A DNA stretch of 64,000 bases from Meconema thalassinum (taxonomy: Eukaryota > Arthropoda > Insecta > Orthoptera > Tettigoniidae): contig OX336397.1 of the NCBI GenBank assembly GCA_946902985.2, positions 187,926,813 to 187,990,812 of the forward strand, given 5' to 3'. How positions within the stretch are numbered: the stretch's first letter is position 1; every line of letters starts with the position of its first letter. Shown here one piece after another: positions 1-12,374 of this stretch. Below the pieces are notes generated by a model that had not been told where the DNA came from, searched no databases, and saw nothing but the letters and a program-made list of their open reading frames with translations. Both the position numbers and the translations under genes were made by a program.

Positions 1-83
1 TTTCCTGGTGGTGTGAGAGCTCATTGTGGCGCTCCCTCCCCTGTATGGCTGGGCATCTTATATTCAGAGGGGCCCTAGCAAGG

Positions 84-936
84 TTTCCAGTGGGTGCGAG
101 AGCTCATTGTGATGCCCCCTCCCCTGTATGGCTGGGCATCTTATATTCAGAGGGGACCCTAGCAAGGTTTCCAGGGCGTGCGAGAGCTCATTGTGACGCC
201 CCTTACTCTGTATGGCTGTGCAACTTATATTCAGAGGGTGCCCTAGCAAGGTTTCCAAGGGGGGGGGGGGCAGAGCACATTGTGGTGCCCCCTCCCTTTT
301 ATGGCTGGGTATCTTATATTCAGAGGGGAGCCTAGCATGGTTTCCAGGGCGTGCGAGAGCTCATTGTGGCGCCCCTTACTCTGTATGGCTGTGCATCTTA
401 TATTCGGAGGGTGCCCTAGCAAGGTTTCCAGGGGGGGGGGGGCGAGAGCATTTTGTAGCGCCCCTTCCTGTGTATGGCTGGGCATCTTATATTCAGAGGG
501 GGCCCTAGCAAGGTCTCTAGGGGGTGTGAGAGCTCATTGTAGCGCTCCACCACTGTATGACTGGCATCTGATATTCAGAGGGGGCCCTAGCAAGGTTTCC
601 AGGGCGTGCGAGAGCTCATTGTGGCGCCCCTTACTCTGTATGGCTGTGCATCTTATACTCAGAGGGTGCCCTAGCAAGGTTTCCAGGGGGGGCCAGAGCA
701 CTTTGTGGTGCCCCCTCCCTTTTATGGCTGGGCATCTTATATTCAGAGGGGACCCTAGCAAGGTTTCCAGGGCGTGCGAGAGCTCATTGTGGCGCCCCTT
801 ACTCTGTATGGCTGTGCATCTTATATTCGGAGGGTGCCCTAGCAAGGTTTCCAGGGGTGGGGGGGCGAGAGCATTTTGTAGCGCCCCTTCCTGTGTATGG
901 CTGGGCATCTTATATTCAGAGGGGGCCCTAGCAAGG
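84..936 (+). repeat. Poly-G/TTACTC monomer cluster of U1
   Basis: Divergent monomer type with GCCCCTTACTCTG in place of GCCCCCTCCCCTG, GGCTGTGCA in place of GGCTGGGCA, and G-runs replacing the GGAGGTGCG segment. G-tracts: 259-270 (12), 431-442 (12), 686-692 (7) and an interrupted tract at 854-865 (GGGG, T, then seven G). Poly-G monomers here are 89 bp, against 84 for their neighbours. Confidence 0.9.
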
Positions 937-2030
937 TTTCCAGGAGGTGCGAGAGCTCATTCTGGTGCCTCTTCCCCTGTATGGCTGGGCATCTTATATT
1001 CAGAGCAGGCCCTAGCATGGTCTCTAGGGGGTGTGAGAACTCATTGTGGCGCCCCCTCCGCTGTATGGCTGGGCATCTTTTATTCAGAGGGGGCCCTAGC
1101 ATGGTCCCTAGGGAGTGTGAGAGCTCATTCTGGTGCCCCCTCCCCTGTATGGCTGGGCATCTTATATTCAGAGCGGGCCCTAGCAAGGTCTCTAGAGGGT
1201 GTGAGAGCTCATTGTGGCGCCCCCTCATCTGTATGGCCGGGCATCTTATATTCAGAGGGGGCCCTAGCAAGATTTCCAGATGGTGCGAGAGCTCATTGTG
1301 GCGCACCCTCAACTGTATGGCTGGGCATCTTATATTCAGAGGGGGCCATAGCATGGTCTCTAGGGGGTGTGAGAACTCATTGTGGCGCCCCGTCCGCTGT
1401 ATGGCTGGGCATCTTATATTCAGAGGGGGCCCTAGCAAGGTTTCCAGGAGGTGCGAGAGCTCATTGTAGTGCCCCCTCCCCTGTATGGCTGGGCATCTTA
1501 TATTCAGAGGCGGCCTTGCAGGGTTTCCAGGAGGTGCTAGGGTTCATTGTGGTGCCCCCTCCCCTGTATGGCTGGGCATCTTATATTCAGAGGGGGCCCT
1601 AGCAAGGCTTCTAGGAGTTGCGAGAGCTCATTGTGGTGCCCCGTGTCCTGTATGGCCGGGCATCTTATATTCAGAGGGGGCCCTAACAAGGTTTCCAGGA
1701 GGGGCGAGAGCTCACTGTGGTGCCCCCTCCGCTGTATGGCTGGGCATCTTATATTCATAGGGGGCCCTAGCAAGGCTTCTAGTAGTTGCGAGAGTTCATT
1801 GTGGTGCCCCCTCCCCTGTATGGCTGGGCATCTTATATTCAGAGGGGGCCCTAGCAAGGTTTCCAGGAGGTGCGAGAGCCCATTGTGGTGCCCCCTCCCC
1901 TGTATGGCTGGGCATCTTACATTCAGAGGTGGCCCTAGCAGGGTTTCCAAGAGGTGCGAGAGCTCATTGTGGTGCCCCCTCCCCTGTATGGCTGGGCATC
2001 TTACATTCAGAGGGGGCCCTAGCAAGGCTT

Positions 2031-3620
2031 CTAGGAGTTGCGAGAGCTCATTGTGGTGCCCCTCCCCTGTATGGCTGGGCATCTTATATTCAGAGGTGGC
2101 CATAGCAAAGTTTCCAGGAAGTGCGAGAGCTCATTGTGGTGCCCCCTCCCCTGTATGGCTGGGCATCTTATATTCAGAGGTGGCCATAGCAAAGTTTCCA
2201 GGAAGTGCGAGAGCTCATTGTGGTGCCCCCTCCCCCGTATGGCTGGGCATCTTATATTCTGAGGGGGCCCTAGCAAGGTTTCCAGGAGGTGCGAGAGCTC
2301 ATTGTGGTGCCCCCTCCCCTGAATGGCTGGGCATCTTATATTCAGAGCGGGCCCTAGCAAGGTCTCTAGGGGGTGTGAGAGCTCATTGTGGCGCCCCCTC
2401 GTCTGTATGGCCGGGCATCTTATATTGAGAGGGGGCCCTAACAAGATTTCCAGATGGTGCGAGAGCACATTGTGGCGCACCCTCAACTGTATGGCTGGGC
2501 ATCTTATATTCCGAGTGGGTCCTAGCATGGTCTCTAGGGGGTGTGAGAACTCATTGTGGCGCCCCCTCCGCTGTATGGCTGGGCATCTTATATTCAGAGG
2601 GGGCCCTAGCAAGGTTTCCAGGAGGTGCGAGAGCTCATTGTGGTGCCCCCTCCCCTGTATGGCTGGGCATCTTATATTCAGAGGCGGCCCTAGCAGGGTT
2701 TCCAGGAGGTGCGAGGGTTCATTGTGGTGCCCCCTCCCCTGTATGGCTGGGCATCTTATATTCAGAGGGGGCCCTAGCAAGGCTTCTAGGAGTTGCGAGA
2801 GTTCATTGTGGTGCCCCCTCCCCTGTATGGCTGGGCATCTTATATTCAGAGGGGGCCCTAGCATGGTTTCCAGGGGGTGCGAGAGTTCATTGTGGTGCCC
2901 CCTCCCCTGTATGGCTGGGCATCTTATATTCAGAGGGGGCCCTAGCAAGGCTTCTAGGAGTTGCGAGAGTTCATTGTGGTGCCCCCTCCCCTGTATGGCT
3001 TGGCATCTTATATTCAGAGGGGGCCCTAGCAAGGCTTCTAGGAGTTGCGAGAGCTCATTGTGGTGCCCCCTCCCCTGTATGGCTGGGCATCTTATATTCA
3101 GAGGCGGCCCTAGCAGGGTTTTCAGGAGGTGCGAGAGTTCATTGTGGTGCCCCCTCCCCTGTATGGCTGGGCATCGTATATTCAGATGGGGCCCTAGCAG
3201 GGTTTCCAGGAGGTGCGAGAGTTCATTGTGGCGCCCCCTTCCCTGTAGGACTGGGCATCTTATATTCAGAGGGGGCCCTAGCAAGGCTTCTAGTAGTTGC
3301 GAGAGTTCATTGTGGTGCCCCTTCCCCTGTATGGCTGGGCATCTTATATTCAGAGGGGGCCCTAGCAAGGTTCCCAGGAGGTGCGAGAGCTCATTGTGGT
3401 GCCCCCTCCCATGTATGGCTGGGCATCTTATATTCAGAGGGGGCCCTAGCAAGGTCTCTAGGGAGTGTGAGAGCTCATTCTGGTGCCACCTCGCCTGTAT
3501 GGCCTGGCATCTTATATTCAGAGGGGGCCCTAGCAAGGGTTCCAGGAGGTGCGAGAGCTGATTGAGGCGCCCCCTCCCCTGTATGGCTGGGCATCTTATA
3601 TTCAGAGGGGGCCCTAGCAA
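2031..3620 (-). other. 529-codon open frame, repeated four times, not a gene
   Basis: Frames of exactly 529 codons recur at 30113-31702, 35749-37338 and 43305-44894, because these are copies of the same higher-order segment. Conserved length reflects recent duplication rather than selection. U2 has the same segment interrupted by single-base deletions near 7,950 and 8,705, with no sign of compensation. Confidence 0.85.
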
Positions 3621-4881
3621 GGTTTCCAGGAGGTGCGAGAGTTCATTGTGGTGCCCCCTCCCCTGTATGGCTGGGCATCTTATATTCAGAGGGGGCCCTA
3701 GCAGGGTTTACAGGAGGTGCGAGAGTTCATTGTGGCGCCCCCTCCCCTGTATGGCTGGGCATCTTATATTCAGAGGGGGCCCTAGCAAGGATTCTAGTAG
3801 TTGCGAGAGTTCATTGTGGTGCCCCCTCCCCTGTATGGCTGGGCATCTTATATTCAGAGGGGGCCCTAGCAAGGTTCCCAAGAAGTGCGAGAGCTCATTG
3901 TGGTGCCCCCTCCCCTGTATGGCTGGGCATCTTATATTCAGAGGGGGCCCTAACAGGTCTGTAGGGAGTGTGAGAGCTCATTCTGGTGCCACCTCGCCTG
4001 TATGGCCTGGCATCTTATATTCAGAGGCGGCCCTAGCAAGGTTTCCAGGAGGTGCGAGAGCTGATTGAGGCGCCCCCTCCCATGTATGGCTGGGCATCTT
4101 ATATTCAGAGGGGGCCATAGCAAGGTTTCCAGGAGGTGCGAGATCTGATTGAGGCGCCCCCTCCCATGTATGGCTGGGCATCTTATATTCAGAGGCGGCC
4201 CTAGCAACGTTTCCAGGAGGTGCGAGAGCTGTTTGAGGCGCCATCTCCCATGTATGGCTGGGCATCTTATATTCAGAGGGGGCCATAGCAAGGTTTCCAG
4301 GAGGTGCGAGGTTTGATTGAGGCGCCCCCTCCTATGTATGGCTGGGCATCTTATATTCAGAGGGGGCCCTAGCAAGGCTTCCAGGAGTTGCGAGAGCTCA
4401 TTTTGGTGCCCCCTTCCATGTATGGCTGGGCATCTTATAATCAGAGGGGAACCTAGCAAGGTTTCCAGGATGTGCGAGAGCTCATTGTGGTGCCCCCTCC
4501 CCTGTATGGCTGGGCATCTTATATTCAGAGGCAGCCCTAGCAAGGTTTCCAGGGGGTGTGAGAGCTCATTGTGGCGCCCCCTCGTCTGTATGGCCGGGCA
4601 TTTTATATTCAGAGGGGGCCCTAGCAAGGTTTCCAGGAGTTGCGAGAGCTCAATGAGGCGCCCCCTCCCCTTTATGGCTGGGCATCATATATTCAGAGGG
4701 GGCCCTAGCAAGGTTTCCAGGTGGTGCGAGAGCTCATTGTGGCGCCCCCTCCCCTGTATTTCCGGGTGTGTTATATTCAGAGGGGGCCCTAGCAATTTGA
4801 CCGGGGGGTTCGAGAGCTCATGGTGGCCCCCTCTCCCCTGTATGGCCGAGTATCTTATATTCAGAGGGGGCCCTAGCAAGA

Positions 4882-4967
4882 TTTCCAAGGGGTGTGAGAC
4901 CTCATTGTGGCGCCCCCTCCCCGTTTTGGCTGGGCATCTTATAAAATCAGAGGGGCCCCAAGCAAGG
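4882..4967 (+). repeat. TATAAAA-bearing 86-bp monomer (U1)
   Basis: Divergent monomer: CCCCTCCCCG, then TTTTGGCTGGGCATC, then TATAAAA at 4940-4946, then TCAGAGGGGCCCCAAGC. It is 86 bp because ATATTC became ATAAAATC. The CTAG found in nearly all other monomers is replaced by CCAAG. C-rich Sp/KLF-like box, 17-nt gap and TATA-like element resemble a core promoter, but there is no evidence of transcription. Confidence 0.8.
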
Positions 4968-5553
4968 TTTCCAACGGGGGTGAGAGCTCATTGTGGTGCC
5001 CCCTCTCCTGTATGGCCGGGCATCTTATATTCAGAGGGGGCCCTAGCAAGGTTTCCAGGGGATACGAGATCTCATTGTGGTGCCCCCACCCTTGTATGGC
5101 TGGGCATCTTATATTCAGAGGGGGCCCTAGCAGGGTTTCCAGGAGGGGCGAGAGCTCATTGTGGTGCCCCCTCCCCTGTATGGCTGGGCATCTTATATTC
5201 AGAGGGGGCCCTAGCAAGTTTTCCAGGAGGTGCGAGAGCTCATTGTGGTGCCCCCTCCCCTGTATGGCTGGGCATCTTATATTCCGAGGGGGCCCTAGCA
5301 AGGTTTCCAGGAGGTGCGAGAGCTCATTGTGGTGCCCCCTCCCCTGTATGGCTGGGCATCTTATATTCAGAGGTGGCCCTAGCAGGGTTTCCAAGAGTTG
5401 CGAGAGCTCATTGTGGTGCCCCCTCCCCTGTATGGCTGGGCATCTTATATTCAGAGGGGCCCTAGCAAGGTTTCTAGGGGGTGCGAGAGCTCATTGTAGC
5501 GCACCCTCCCCTGTAAGGCTGGGCATCTTATATTCAGAGAGGCCCTAGCAAGG

Positions 5554-8500
5554 TTTCCTGGTGGTGTGAGAGCTCATTGTGGCGCTCCCTCCCCTGTATG
5601 GCTGGGCATCTTATATTCAGAGGGGCCCTAGCAAGGTTTCCAGTGTGTGCGAGAGCTCATTGTGGTGCCCCCTCCCCTGTATGGCTGGGCATCTTATATT
5701 CAGAGGGGACCCTAGCAAGGTTTCCAGGGCGTGCGAGAGCTCATTGTGGCGCCCCTTACTCTGTATGGCTGTGCAACTTATATTCAGAGGATGCCCTAGC
5801 AAGGTTTCCAAGGGGGGGGGGGGGGCCGAGCACATTGTGGTGCCCCCTCCCTTTTATGGCTGGGTATCTTATATTCAGAGGGGACCCTAGCATGGTTTCC
5901 AGGGCGTGCGAGAGCACATTGTGGCGCCCCTTACTCTGTATGGCTGTGCATCTTACATTCGGAGGGTGCCCTAGCAAGGTTTCCAGGGGGGGGGGGGGGC
6001 GAGAGCATTTTGTAGCGCCCCTTCCTGTGTATGGCTGGGCATCTTATATTCAGAGGGGGCCCTAGCAAGGTCTCTAGGGGGTGTGAGAGCTCATTGTAGC
6101 GCTCCACCACTGTATGGCTGGGCATCTGATATTCAGAGGGGGCCCTAGCAAGGTTTCCAGGGCGTGCGAGAGCTCATTGTGGCGCTCCTTACTCTGTATG
6201 GCTGTGCATCTTATACTCAGAGGGTGCCCTAGCAAGGTTTCCAGGGGGGGCCAGAGCACATTGTGGTGCCCCCTCCCTTTTATGGCTGGGCATCTTATAT
6301 TCAGAGGGGACCCTAGCAAGGTTTCCAGGGCGTGCGAGAGCTCATTGTGGCGCCCCTTACTCTGTATGGCTGTGCATCTTATATTCGGAGGGTGCCCTAG
6401 CAAGGTTTCCAGGGGGGGGGCGAGTGCATTTTGTAGCGCCCCTTCCTGTGTATGGCTGGGCATCTTATATTCAGAGGGGGCCCTAGCAATTTTTCCAGGA
6501 GGTGCGAGAGCTCATTCTGGTGCCTCTTCCCCTGTATGGCTGGGCATCTTATATTCAGAGCAGGCCCTAGCATGGTCTCTAGGGGGTGTGAGAACTCATT
6601 GTGGCGCCCCCTCCGCTGTATGGCTGGGCATCTTTTATTCAGAGGGGGCCCTAGCATGGTCCCTAGGGAGTGTGAGAGCTCATTCTGGTGCCCCCTCCCC
6701 TGTATGGCTGGGCATCTTATATTCAGAGCGGGCCCTAGCAAGGTCTCTAGAGGGTGTGAGAGCTCATTGTGGCGCCCCCTCATCTGTATGGCCGGGCATC
6801 TTATATTCAGAGGGGGCCCTAGCAAGATTTCCAGATGGTGCGAGAGCTCATTGTGGCGCACCCTCAACTGTATGGCTGGGCATCTTATATTCAGAGGGGG
6901 CCCTAGCATGGTCTCTAGGGGGTGTGAGAACTCATTGTGGCGCCCCCTCCGCTGTATGGCTGGGCATCTTATATTCAGAGGGGGCCCTAGCAAGGTTTCC
7001 AGGAGGTGCGAGAGCTCATTGTAGTGCCCCCTCCCCTGTATGGCTGGGCATCTTATATTCAGAGGCGGCCTTGCAGGGTTTCCAGGAGGTGCTAGGGTTC
7101 ATTGTGGTGCCCCCTCCCCTGTATGGCTGGGCATCTTATATTCAGAGGGGGCCCTAGCAAGGCTTCTAGGAGTTGCGAGAGCTCATTGTGGTGCCCCGTG
7201 TCCTGTATGGCCGGGCATCTTATATTCAGAGGGGGCCCTAGCAAGGTTTCCAGGGGATACGAGATCTCATTGTGGTGCCCCCACCCCTGTATAGCTGGGC
7301 ATCTTATATTCAGAGGGGGCCCTAACAGGGTTTCCAGGAGGGGCGAGAGCTCACTGTGGTGCCCCCTCCCCTGTATGGCTGGGCATCTTATATTCATAGG
7401 GGGCCCTAGCAAGGCTTCTAGTAGTTGCGAGAGTTCATTGTGGTGCCCCCTCCCCTGTATGGCTGGGCATCTTATATTCAGAGGGGGCCCTAGCAAGGTT
7501 TCCAGGAGGTGCGAGAGCCCATTGTGGTGCCCCCTCCCCTGTATGGCTGGGCATCTTACATTCAGAGGTGGCCCTAGCAGGGTTTCCAAGAGGTGCGAGA
7601 GCTCATTGTGGTGCCCCCTCCCCTGTATGGCTGGGCATCTTACATTCAGAGGGGGCCCTAGCAAGGCTTCTAGGAGTTGCGAGAGCTCATTGTGGTGCCC
7701 CTCCCCTGTATGGCTGGGCATCTTATATTCAGAGGTGGCCATAGCAAAGTTTCCAGGAAGTGCGAGAGCTCATTGTGGTGCCCCCTCCCCTGTATGGCTG
7801 GGCATCTTATATTCTGAGGGGGCCCTAGCAAGGTTTCCAGGAGGTGCGAGAGCTCATTGTGGTGCCCCCTCCCCTGAATGGCTGGGCATCTTATATTCAG
7901 AGCGGGCCCTAGCAAGGTCTCTAGGGGGTGTGAGAGCTCATTGTGGCGCCCCTCGTCTGTATGGCCGGGCATCTTATATTGAGAGGGGGCCCTAACAAGA
8001 TTTCCAGATGGTGCGAGAGCACATTGTGGCGCACCCTCAACTGTATGGCTGGGCATCTTATATTCAGAGTGGGTCCTAGCATGGTCTCTAGGGGGTGTGA
8101 GAACTCATTGTGGCGCCCCCTCCGCTGTATGGCTGGGCATCTTATATTCAGAGGGGGCCCTAGCAAGGTTTCCAGGAGGTGCGAGAGCTCATTGTGGTGC
8201 CCCCTCCCCTGTATGGCTGGGCATCTTATATTCAGAGGCGGCCCTAGCAGGGTTTCCAGGAGGTGCGAGGGTTCATTGTGGTGCCCCCTCCCCTGTATGG
8301 CTGGGCATCTTATATTCAGAGGGGGCCCTAGCAAGGCTTCTAGGAGTTGCGAGAGTTCATTGTGGTGCCCCCTCCCCTGTATGGCTGGGCATCTCATATT
8401 CAGAGGGGGCCCTAGCAGGGTTTCCAGGAGGTGCGAGAGTTCATTGTGGTGCCCCCTCCCCTGTATGGCTGGGCATCTTATATTCAGAGGGGGCCCTAGC

Positions 8501-9763
8501 AAGGCTTCTAGGAGTTGCGAGAGTTCATTGTGGTGCCCCCTCCCCTGTATGGCTTGGCATCTTATATTCAGAGGGGGCCCTAGCAAGGCTTCTAGGAGTT
8601 GCGAGAGCTCATTGTGGTGCCCCCTCCCCTGTATGGCTGGGCATCTTATATTCAGAGGCGGCCCTAGCAGGGTTTTCAGGAGGTGCGAGAGTTCATTGTG
8701 GTGCCCCCGCCCTGTATGGCTGGGCATCTTATATTCAGATGGGGCCCTAGCAGGGTTTCCAGGAGGTGCGAGAGTTCATTGTGGCGCCCCCTTCCCTGTA
8801 GGGCTGGGCATCTTATATTCAGAGGGGGCCCTAGCAAGGCTTCTAGTAGTTGCGAGAGTTCATTGTGGTGCCCCTTCCCCTGTATGGCTGGGCATCTTAT
8901 ATTCAGAGGGGGCCCTAGCGAGGTTCCCAGGAGGTGCGAGAGCTCATTGTGGTGCCCCCTCCCATGTATGGCTGGGCATCTTATATTCAGAGGGGGCCCT
9001 AGCAAGGTCTCTAGGGAGTGTGAGAGCTCATTCTGGTGCCACCTCGCCTGTATGGCCTGGCATCTTATATTCAGAGGGGGCCCTAGCAAGGGTTCCAGGA
9101 GGTGCGAGAGCTGATTGAGGCGCCCCCTCCCCTGTATGGCTGGGCATCTTATATTCAGAGGGGGCCCTAGCAAGGTTTCCAGGAGGTGCGAGAGTTCATT
9201 GTGGTGCCCCCTCCCCTGTATGGCTGGGCATCTTATATTCAGAGGGGGCCCTAGCAGGGTTTACAGGAGGTGCGAGAGTTCATTGTGGCGCCCCCTCCCC
9301 TGTATGGCTGGGCATCTTATATTCAGAGGGGGCCCTAGCAAGGCTTCTAGTAGTTGCGAGAGTTCATTGTGGTGCCCCCTCCCCTGTATGGCTGGGCATC
9401 TTATATTCAGAGGGGGCCCTAGCAAGGTTCCCAAGAAGTGCGAGAGCTCATTGTGGTGCCCCCTCCCCTGTATGGCTGGGCATCTTATATTCAGAGGGGG
9501 CCCTAGCAAGGTCTGTAGGGAGTGTGAGAGCTCATTCTGGTGCCACCTCGCCTGTATGGCCTGGCATCTTATATTCAGAGGCGGCCCTAGCAAGGTTTCC
9601 AGGAGGTGCGAGAGCTGATTGAGGCGCCCCCTCCCATGTATGGCTGGGCATCTTATATTCAGAGGGGGCCATAGCAAGGTTTCCAGGAGGTGCGAGATCT
9701 GATTGAGGCGCCCCCTCCCATGTATGGCTGGGCATCTTATATGCAGAGGCGGCCCTAGCAACG
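5554..9763 (+). repeat. Higher-order unit U2 (about 50 monomers)
   Basis: Matches U1 at an offset of 5,553-5,555 through to about 9,760. Relative to U1 it carries one extra monomer near 7,240 (GGGGATACGAGATCTC type) and lacks one of the two GTGGCCATAGCAAAG monomers near 7,740, so the offset changes by 84 and then returns. Single-base losses are visible near 7,950 (GGCGCCCCTCG) and 8,705. It stops in the CTGATTGAGGCG run and passes directly into a poly-G monomer, missing the tail that U1 has after 4.2 kb. Confidence 0.85.
5637..6491 (+). repeat. Poly-G/TTACTC cluster of U2
   Basis: Same monomer order as in U1. G-tracts at 5812-5825 (14), 5986-5999 (14), 6244-6250 (7) and 6412-6420 (9). The first is followed by CCGAGCACATT instead of CAGAGCACATT. 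Confidence 0.9.
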
Positions 9764-10612
9764 TTTCCAGGAGGTGCGAGAGCTCATTGTGGCGCCCCTT
9801 ACTCTGTATGGCTGTGCATCTTATATTCAGAGGGGGCCCTAGCAGGATTTCCAGATGGTGCGAGAGCTCATTGTAGTGCCCCTTACTCTGTATGGCTGTG
9901 CAACTTATATTCAGAGGGTGCCCTAGCAAGGTTTCCAAGGGGGGGGGGGCAGAGCACATTGTGGTGCCCCCTCCCTTTTATGGCTGGGTATCTTATATTC
10001 AGAGGGGACCCTAGCATGGTTTCCAGGGCGTGCGAGAGCTCATTGTGGCGCCCCTTACTCTGTATGGCTGTGCATCTTATATTCGGAGGGTGCCCTAGCA
10101 AGGTTTCCAGGGGGGGGGGGCGAGAGCATTCTGTAGCGCCCCTTCCTGTGTATGGCTGGGCATCTTATATTCAGAGGGGGCCCTAGCAAGGTCTCTAGGG
10201 GGTGTGAGAGCTCATTGTAGCGCTCCACCACTGTATGGCTGGGCATCAGATATTCAGAGGGGGCCCTAGCAAGGTTTCCAGGGCGTGCGAGAGCTCATTG
10301 TGGCGCCCCTTACTCTGTATGGCTGTGCATCTTATACTCAGAGGGTGCCCTAGCAAGGTTTCCAGGGGGGGCCAGAGCACATTGTGGTGCCCCCTCCCTT
10401 TTATGGCTGGGCATCTTATATTCAGAGGGGACCCTAGCAAGGTTTCCAGGGCGTGCGAGAGCTCATTGTGGCGCCCCTTACTCTGTATGGCTGTGCATCT
10501 TATATTCGGAGGGTGCCCTAGCAAGGTTTCCAGGGGGGGGGCGAGAGCATTTTGTAGCGCCCCTTCCTGTGTATGGCTGGGCATCTTATATTCAGAGGGG
10601 GCCCTAGCAAGG
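9764..10612 (+). repeat. Poly-G/TTACTC cluster of U3
   Basis: Entered through two hybrid monomers (9,764 and 9,848) rather than the usual TTTCCAGTGGGTGCG monomer. G-tracts at 9939-9949 (11), 10110-10120 (11), about 10,370 (7) and 10533-10541 (9). Confidence 0.9.
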
Positions 10613-10948
10613 TTTCCAGGAGGTGCGAGAGCTCATTCTGGTGCCTCTTCCCCTGTATGGCTGGGCATCTTATATTCAGAGCAGGCCCTAGCATGGTCTC
10701 TAGGGGGTGTGAGAACTCATTGTGGCGCCCCCTCCGCTGTATGGCTGGGCATCTTTTATTCAGAGGGGGCCCTAGCATGGTCCCTAGGGAGTGTGAGAGC
10801 TCATTCTGGTGCCCCCTCCCCTGTATGGCTGGGCATCTTATATTCAGAGCGGGCCCTAGCAAGGTCTCTAGAGGGTGTGAGAGCTCATTGTGGCGCCCCC
10901 TCATCTGTATGGCCGGGCATCTTATATTCAGAGGGGGCCCTAGCAGGA

Positions 10949-11032
10949 TTTCCAGATGGTGCGAGAGCTCATTGTAGTGCCCCCTCCCCTGTATGGCTGG
11001 GCATCTTATATTCAGAGGCGGCCTTGCAGGGT
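10949..11032 (+). other. Hybrid monomer at a two-monomer deletion in U3
   Basis: The head is TTTCCAGATGGTGCGAG; the rest is TCATTGTAGTGCCCCC. In U2 these belong to monomers two apart (6,831 and 6,999), and the U2-U3 offset changes from 4,121 to 3,953 (168 bp) here. The same head, with the preceding GCAGGA, also occurs at 9,848. Confidence 0.75.
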
Positions 11033-12288
11033 TTCCAGGAGGTGCTAGGGTTCATTGTGGTGCCCCCTCCCCTGTATGGCTGGGCATCTTATATTCAGAG
11101 GGGGCCCTAGCAAGGCTTCTAGGAGTTGCGAGAGCTCATTGTGGTGCCCCCTCCCCTGTATGGCTGGGCATCTTATATTCAGAGGCGGCCCTAGCAGGGT
11201 TTCCAGGAGGTGCGAGAGTTCATTGTGGTGCCCCCTCCCCTGTATGGCTGGGCATCTTATATTCAGAGGGGGCCCTAGCAGGGTTTCCAGGAGATGCGAG
11301 AATTCATTGTGGCGCCCCCTCCCCTGTATGGCTGGGCATCTTATATTCAGAGGGGGCCCTAGCAAGGTCTCTAGGGAGTGTGAGAGCTCATTCTGGTGCC
11401 CCCTCCCCTGTATGGCTGGGCATCTTATATTCAGAGGGGGCCTAGCAAGGTTTCCAGGGGGTGTGAGAGCTCATCGTGGCGCCACCTCGCCTGTATGGCC
11501 TGGCATCTTATATTCAGAGGGGGCCCTAGCAAGGTTTCCAGGAGGTGCGAGAGCTGATTGAGACGCCCCCTCCCCTGTATGGCTGGGCATCTTATATTCA
11601 GAGACGGCCCTAGCAATGTTTCCAAGGGGTGTGAGAGCTCATCGTGGCGCCACCTCGTCTGTATGGCCGGGAATTTTATATTCAGAGGGGGCCCTAGCAA
11701 GGTTTCCAGGATGTGCGAGAACTCATTGTGGTGCCCCCTCCCCTGTATGGCTGGGCATCTTATATTCAGAGGGGAACCTAGGAAGGTTTCCAGGATGTGC
11801 GAGAGCTCATTGTGGTGCCCCCTCCCCTGTATGGCTGGGCATCTTATATTCAGAAGGGGCCCTAGCAAGGTCTCTAGGGGGTGTGAGAGCTCATTGTGGT
11901 CCCCCTCCCCTGTATGGCTGGGCATCTTATATTCAGAGGCGGCCCTAGCAAGGTTTCCAGGGGGTGTGAGAGCTCATTGTGGCGCCCCCTCGTCTGTATG
12001 GCCGGGCATTTTATATTCAGAGGGGGCCCTAGCAAGGTTTCCAGGAGGTGCGAGAGCTCATTGAGGCGCCCCCTCCCCTTGATGGCTGGGCATCATATAT
12101 TCAGATGGGGCCCTAGCAAGGTTTCCAGGTGGTGCGAGAGCTCATTGTGGCGCCCCCTCCCCTGTATGGCCGGGTGTCTTATATTCATAGGGGGCCCTAG
12201 CAAGGTGACCGGGGGTTCGAGAGCTCATGGTGGCCCCCTCTCCCCTGTATGGCCGAGTATCTTATATTCAGAGGGGGCCCTAGCAAGA

Positions 12289-12374
12289 TTTCCAAGGGGT
12301 GTGAGACCACATTGTGACGCCCCCTCCCCGTTTTGGCTGGGCATCCTATAAAATCAGAGGGGCCCCAAGCAAGG
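12289..12374 (+). repeat. TATAAAA-bearing monomer (U3, first)
   Basis: TATAAAA at 12347-12353. This copy has GGGCATCC before it and GACGCCCCC at the left side. Confidence 0.8.

Larger units (their letters stand above)
1..5553 (+). repeat. Higher-order unit U1 (about 66 monomers)
   Basis: Begins with the TTTCCTGGTGGTGTGAG monomer that opens several units and ends with the GTAAGGCTGGG boundary monomer. Order: poly-G cluster; TCTCTAG and GATTTCCAGATGG types; CTTCTAG types; two consecutive GTGGCCATAGCAAAG monomers (about 2,095-2,215); a run of CTGATTGAGGCG monomers (about 3,562-4,330); a GACCGGGG monomer; a TATAAAA monomer. The first 4.2 kb matches U7 (offset about 33.64-33.72 kb). The last part matches the end of U6 (offset 28,083). 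A one-base deletion in CAGGTCTGTAGGG near 3,954 is shared only with U7 (37,674). The unit may continue upstream of the window. Confidence 0.85.

Noticed and set aside
4797..4830. Pol III internal promoter or tRNA/SINE ancestry (GGTTCGAGAGC as B box, TGGCTGGGC as A box)
   Set aside because: Only the GGTTCGA half fits, it occurs in few monomers, the A-box match is poor, and no tRNA fold or poly-A/T tail is seen.
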